Source of the DNA: Clostridiaceae bacterium
GTDB taxonomy: Bacteria; Bacillota; Clostridia; Oscillospirales; Acutalibacteraceae
Reading direction: 5' to 3'
Length of the DNA stretch: 5,116 nt
Assembly: GCA_904502215.1 (NCBI GenBank)
Contig: CAJGDQ010000082.1
Location: forward strand, 1 to 5,116
The notes below the pieces were generated by a model. The model had not been told where the DNA came from. It saw only the letters and a list, made by a program, of their open reading frames with translations, and did no database searches. This document shows, piece by piece, positions 4,864 to 5,116 of the stretch; position 1 is the stretch's first letter, and every line of letters starts with the position of its first letter. The translations under genes and the position numbers were made by a program.

Positions 4864-4892
4864 ATTATACTATAAAACTCAAATAAAATCAA
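4864..4892 (-). promoter_or_regulatory. Promoter of the four-helix-bundle gene
   Basis: Minus-strand TTGATT (4892-4887), 17-base spacer, TATAAT (4869-4864). The last three bases of the -35 region coincide with the foot of the first hairpin of the adjacent array (4890-4905). Both hexamers and the spacing match those of the antiporter promoter. Confidence 0.7.
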
Positions 4893-5080
4893 CGGCTTGC
4901 CGTTGTATATCATCAATTCCCAAAGGAATTGCATATCATCAACTTCGTAAGAAGTTGTATATCATCATTGCGAAAGATTTTTTATGCACACCTAATGGTG
5001 TGATGAGATACAAAGGCGGCGAGCCGCCTTTGATGATATTCACGCTAACGCGTGATGATATACCATTGCTTTCGCAATGG
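4890..5080. repeat. Array of seven stem-loops with conserved, mirror-oriented linkers
   Basis: The hairpins, left arm to right arm, are: 4890-4905 (CAACGG, loop CTTG), 4914-4931 (CAATTCC, CAAA), 4940-4957 (CAACTTC, GTAA), 4987-5002 (CACACC, TAAT), 5011-5032 (CAAAGGCGG, CGAG), 5040-5055 (TCACGC, TAAC) and 5063-5080 (CCATTGC, TTTC). All loops are four bases and all arms pair perfectly, but the stem sequences are unrelated. The linkers on the left are GTATATCATCA (4905-4915), GCATATCATCA (4931-4941) and GTATATCATCA (4957-4967). On the right they are TGATGAGATAC (5001-5011), TGATGATATTC (5031-5041) and TGATGATATAC (5053-5063). Conserved linkers with variable perfect hairpins are the opposite of CRISPR. 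A non-palindromic piece (4968-4986) sits in the middle. No ORF accounts for it. Confidence 0.85.
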
Positions 5081-5081
5081 A

Positions 5082-5115
5082 TAAAAAAAACTCGTTCCGA
5101 CGACCGAGATTTTTT
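5082..5115. terminator. Terminator-like hairpin at the right edge
   Basis: CTCGTTC (5091-5097) pairs with GACCGAG (5102-5108) with one mismatch and a CGAC loop. It is flanked by A8 on the left (5083-5090) and ATTTTTT on the right (5109-5115). Read leftward it ends in eight T and could close a gene entering from beyond the window; read rightward it ends in six T. It may also mark the outer boundary of the hairpin array. Confidence 0.5.
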
Positions 5116-5116
5116 G

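Noticed and set aside
4890..5080. CRISPR array
   Set aside because: The conserved parts are only 10-11 bases, the intervening parts are perfect hairpins rather than unique spacers, the linker orientation flips midway, and there are no cas genes.
4498..5116. Diversity-generating retroelement, from the Avd-like protein
   Set aside because: No reverse transcriptase and no template/variable repeat pair are visible in the window; the family membership alone is not enough.

Overview
The window looks like a chromosomal segment of a low-GC anaerobic Firmicute, most likely an uncultured gut or rumen clostridium (Oscillospiraceae-like). The reasons are an IMP dehydrogenase C-terminus of the long clostridial/Bacteroides type, a DUF1292 (YrzB-like) protein, a Firmicutes-style 6S RNA, a YwaF/TIGR02206 membrane protein, AGGAGG ribosome sites, and strong TTGACA/TATAAT promoters. 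The assignment is inference from protein families and signal style; there is no rRNA to confirm it.

Layout. 1-300: 3' end of guaB (+), stopped by a two-way terminator shared with a convergent CPA2-type cation:proton antiporter (343-1602, -). 1603-2353: 750 bases without a conventional gene. This stretch is organised: a leftward consensus promoter (TTGACA-N17-TATAAT) with a palindrome just upstream, an AT-rich stretch of about 470 bases with several micro-ORFs that each follow a GGTGA/AAGG-like site, then a leftward hairpin-plus-T7 terminator, then the antiporter's own promoter. 2354-2659: DUF1292 protein (+) with its own promoter. 2668-2861: 6S RNA (+), followed by a GAAA-loop terminator shared with the convergent YwaF-like membrane protein (2903-3691, -).

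3782-5116 has a more accessory character. A small tyrosine/aspartate-rich putative lipoprotein (3872-4147, -) is divergent from a 69-residue Cro/C1-type regulator (4244-4453, +). Their shared 96-base control region holds two ACCGA-WW-TTGGT sites, one of them inside a palindrome of about 36 bp. This looks like a self-contained regulatory switch. Convergent to the regulator is a four-helix-bundle (S23/IVP-Avd superfamily) protein (4498-4842, -).

Directly upstream of the four-helix-bundle gene is the most striking element, an array of seven short stem-loops (4890-5080). The stems all differ, but the linkers are near-identical: TATATCATCA in the left half and its reverse complement TGATGATATA in the right half. 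The linkers can therefore pair in a nested way (L1:R3, L2:R2, L3:R1), giving a double-stranded backbone with hairpins projecting in opposed pairs. Pairing of this array with a four-helix-bundle protein gene, from a family known to bind structured nucleic acid, is the best candidate here for an undescribed system. A terminator-like hairpin closes the window.
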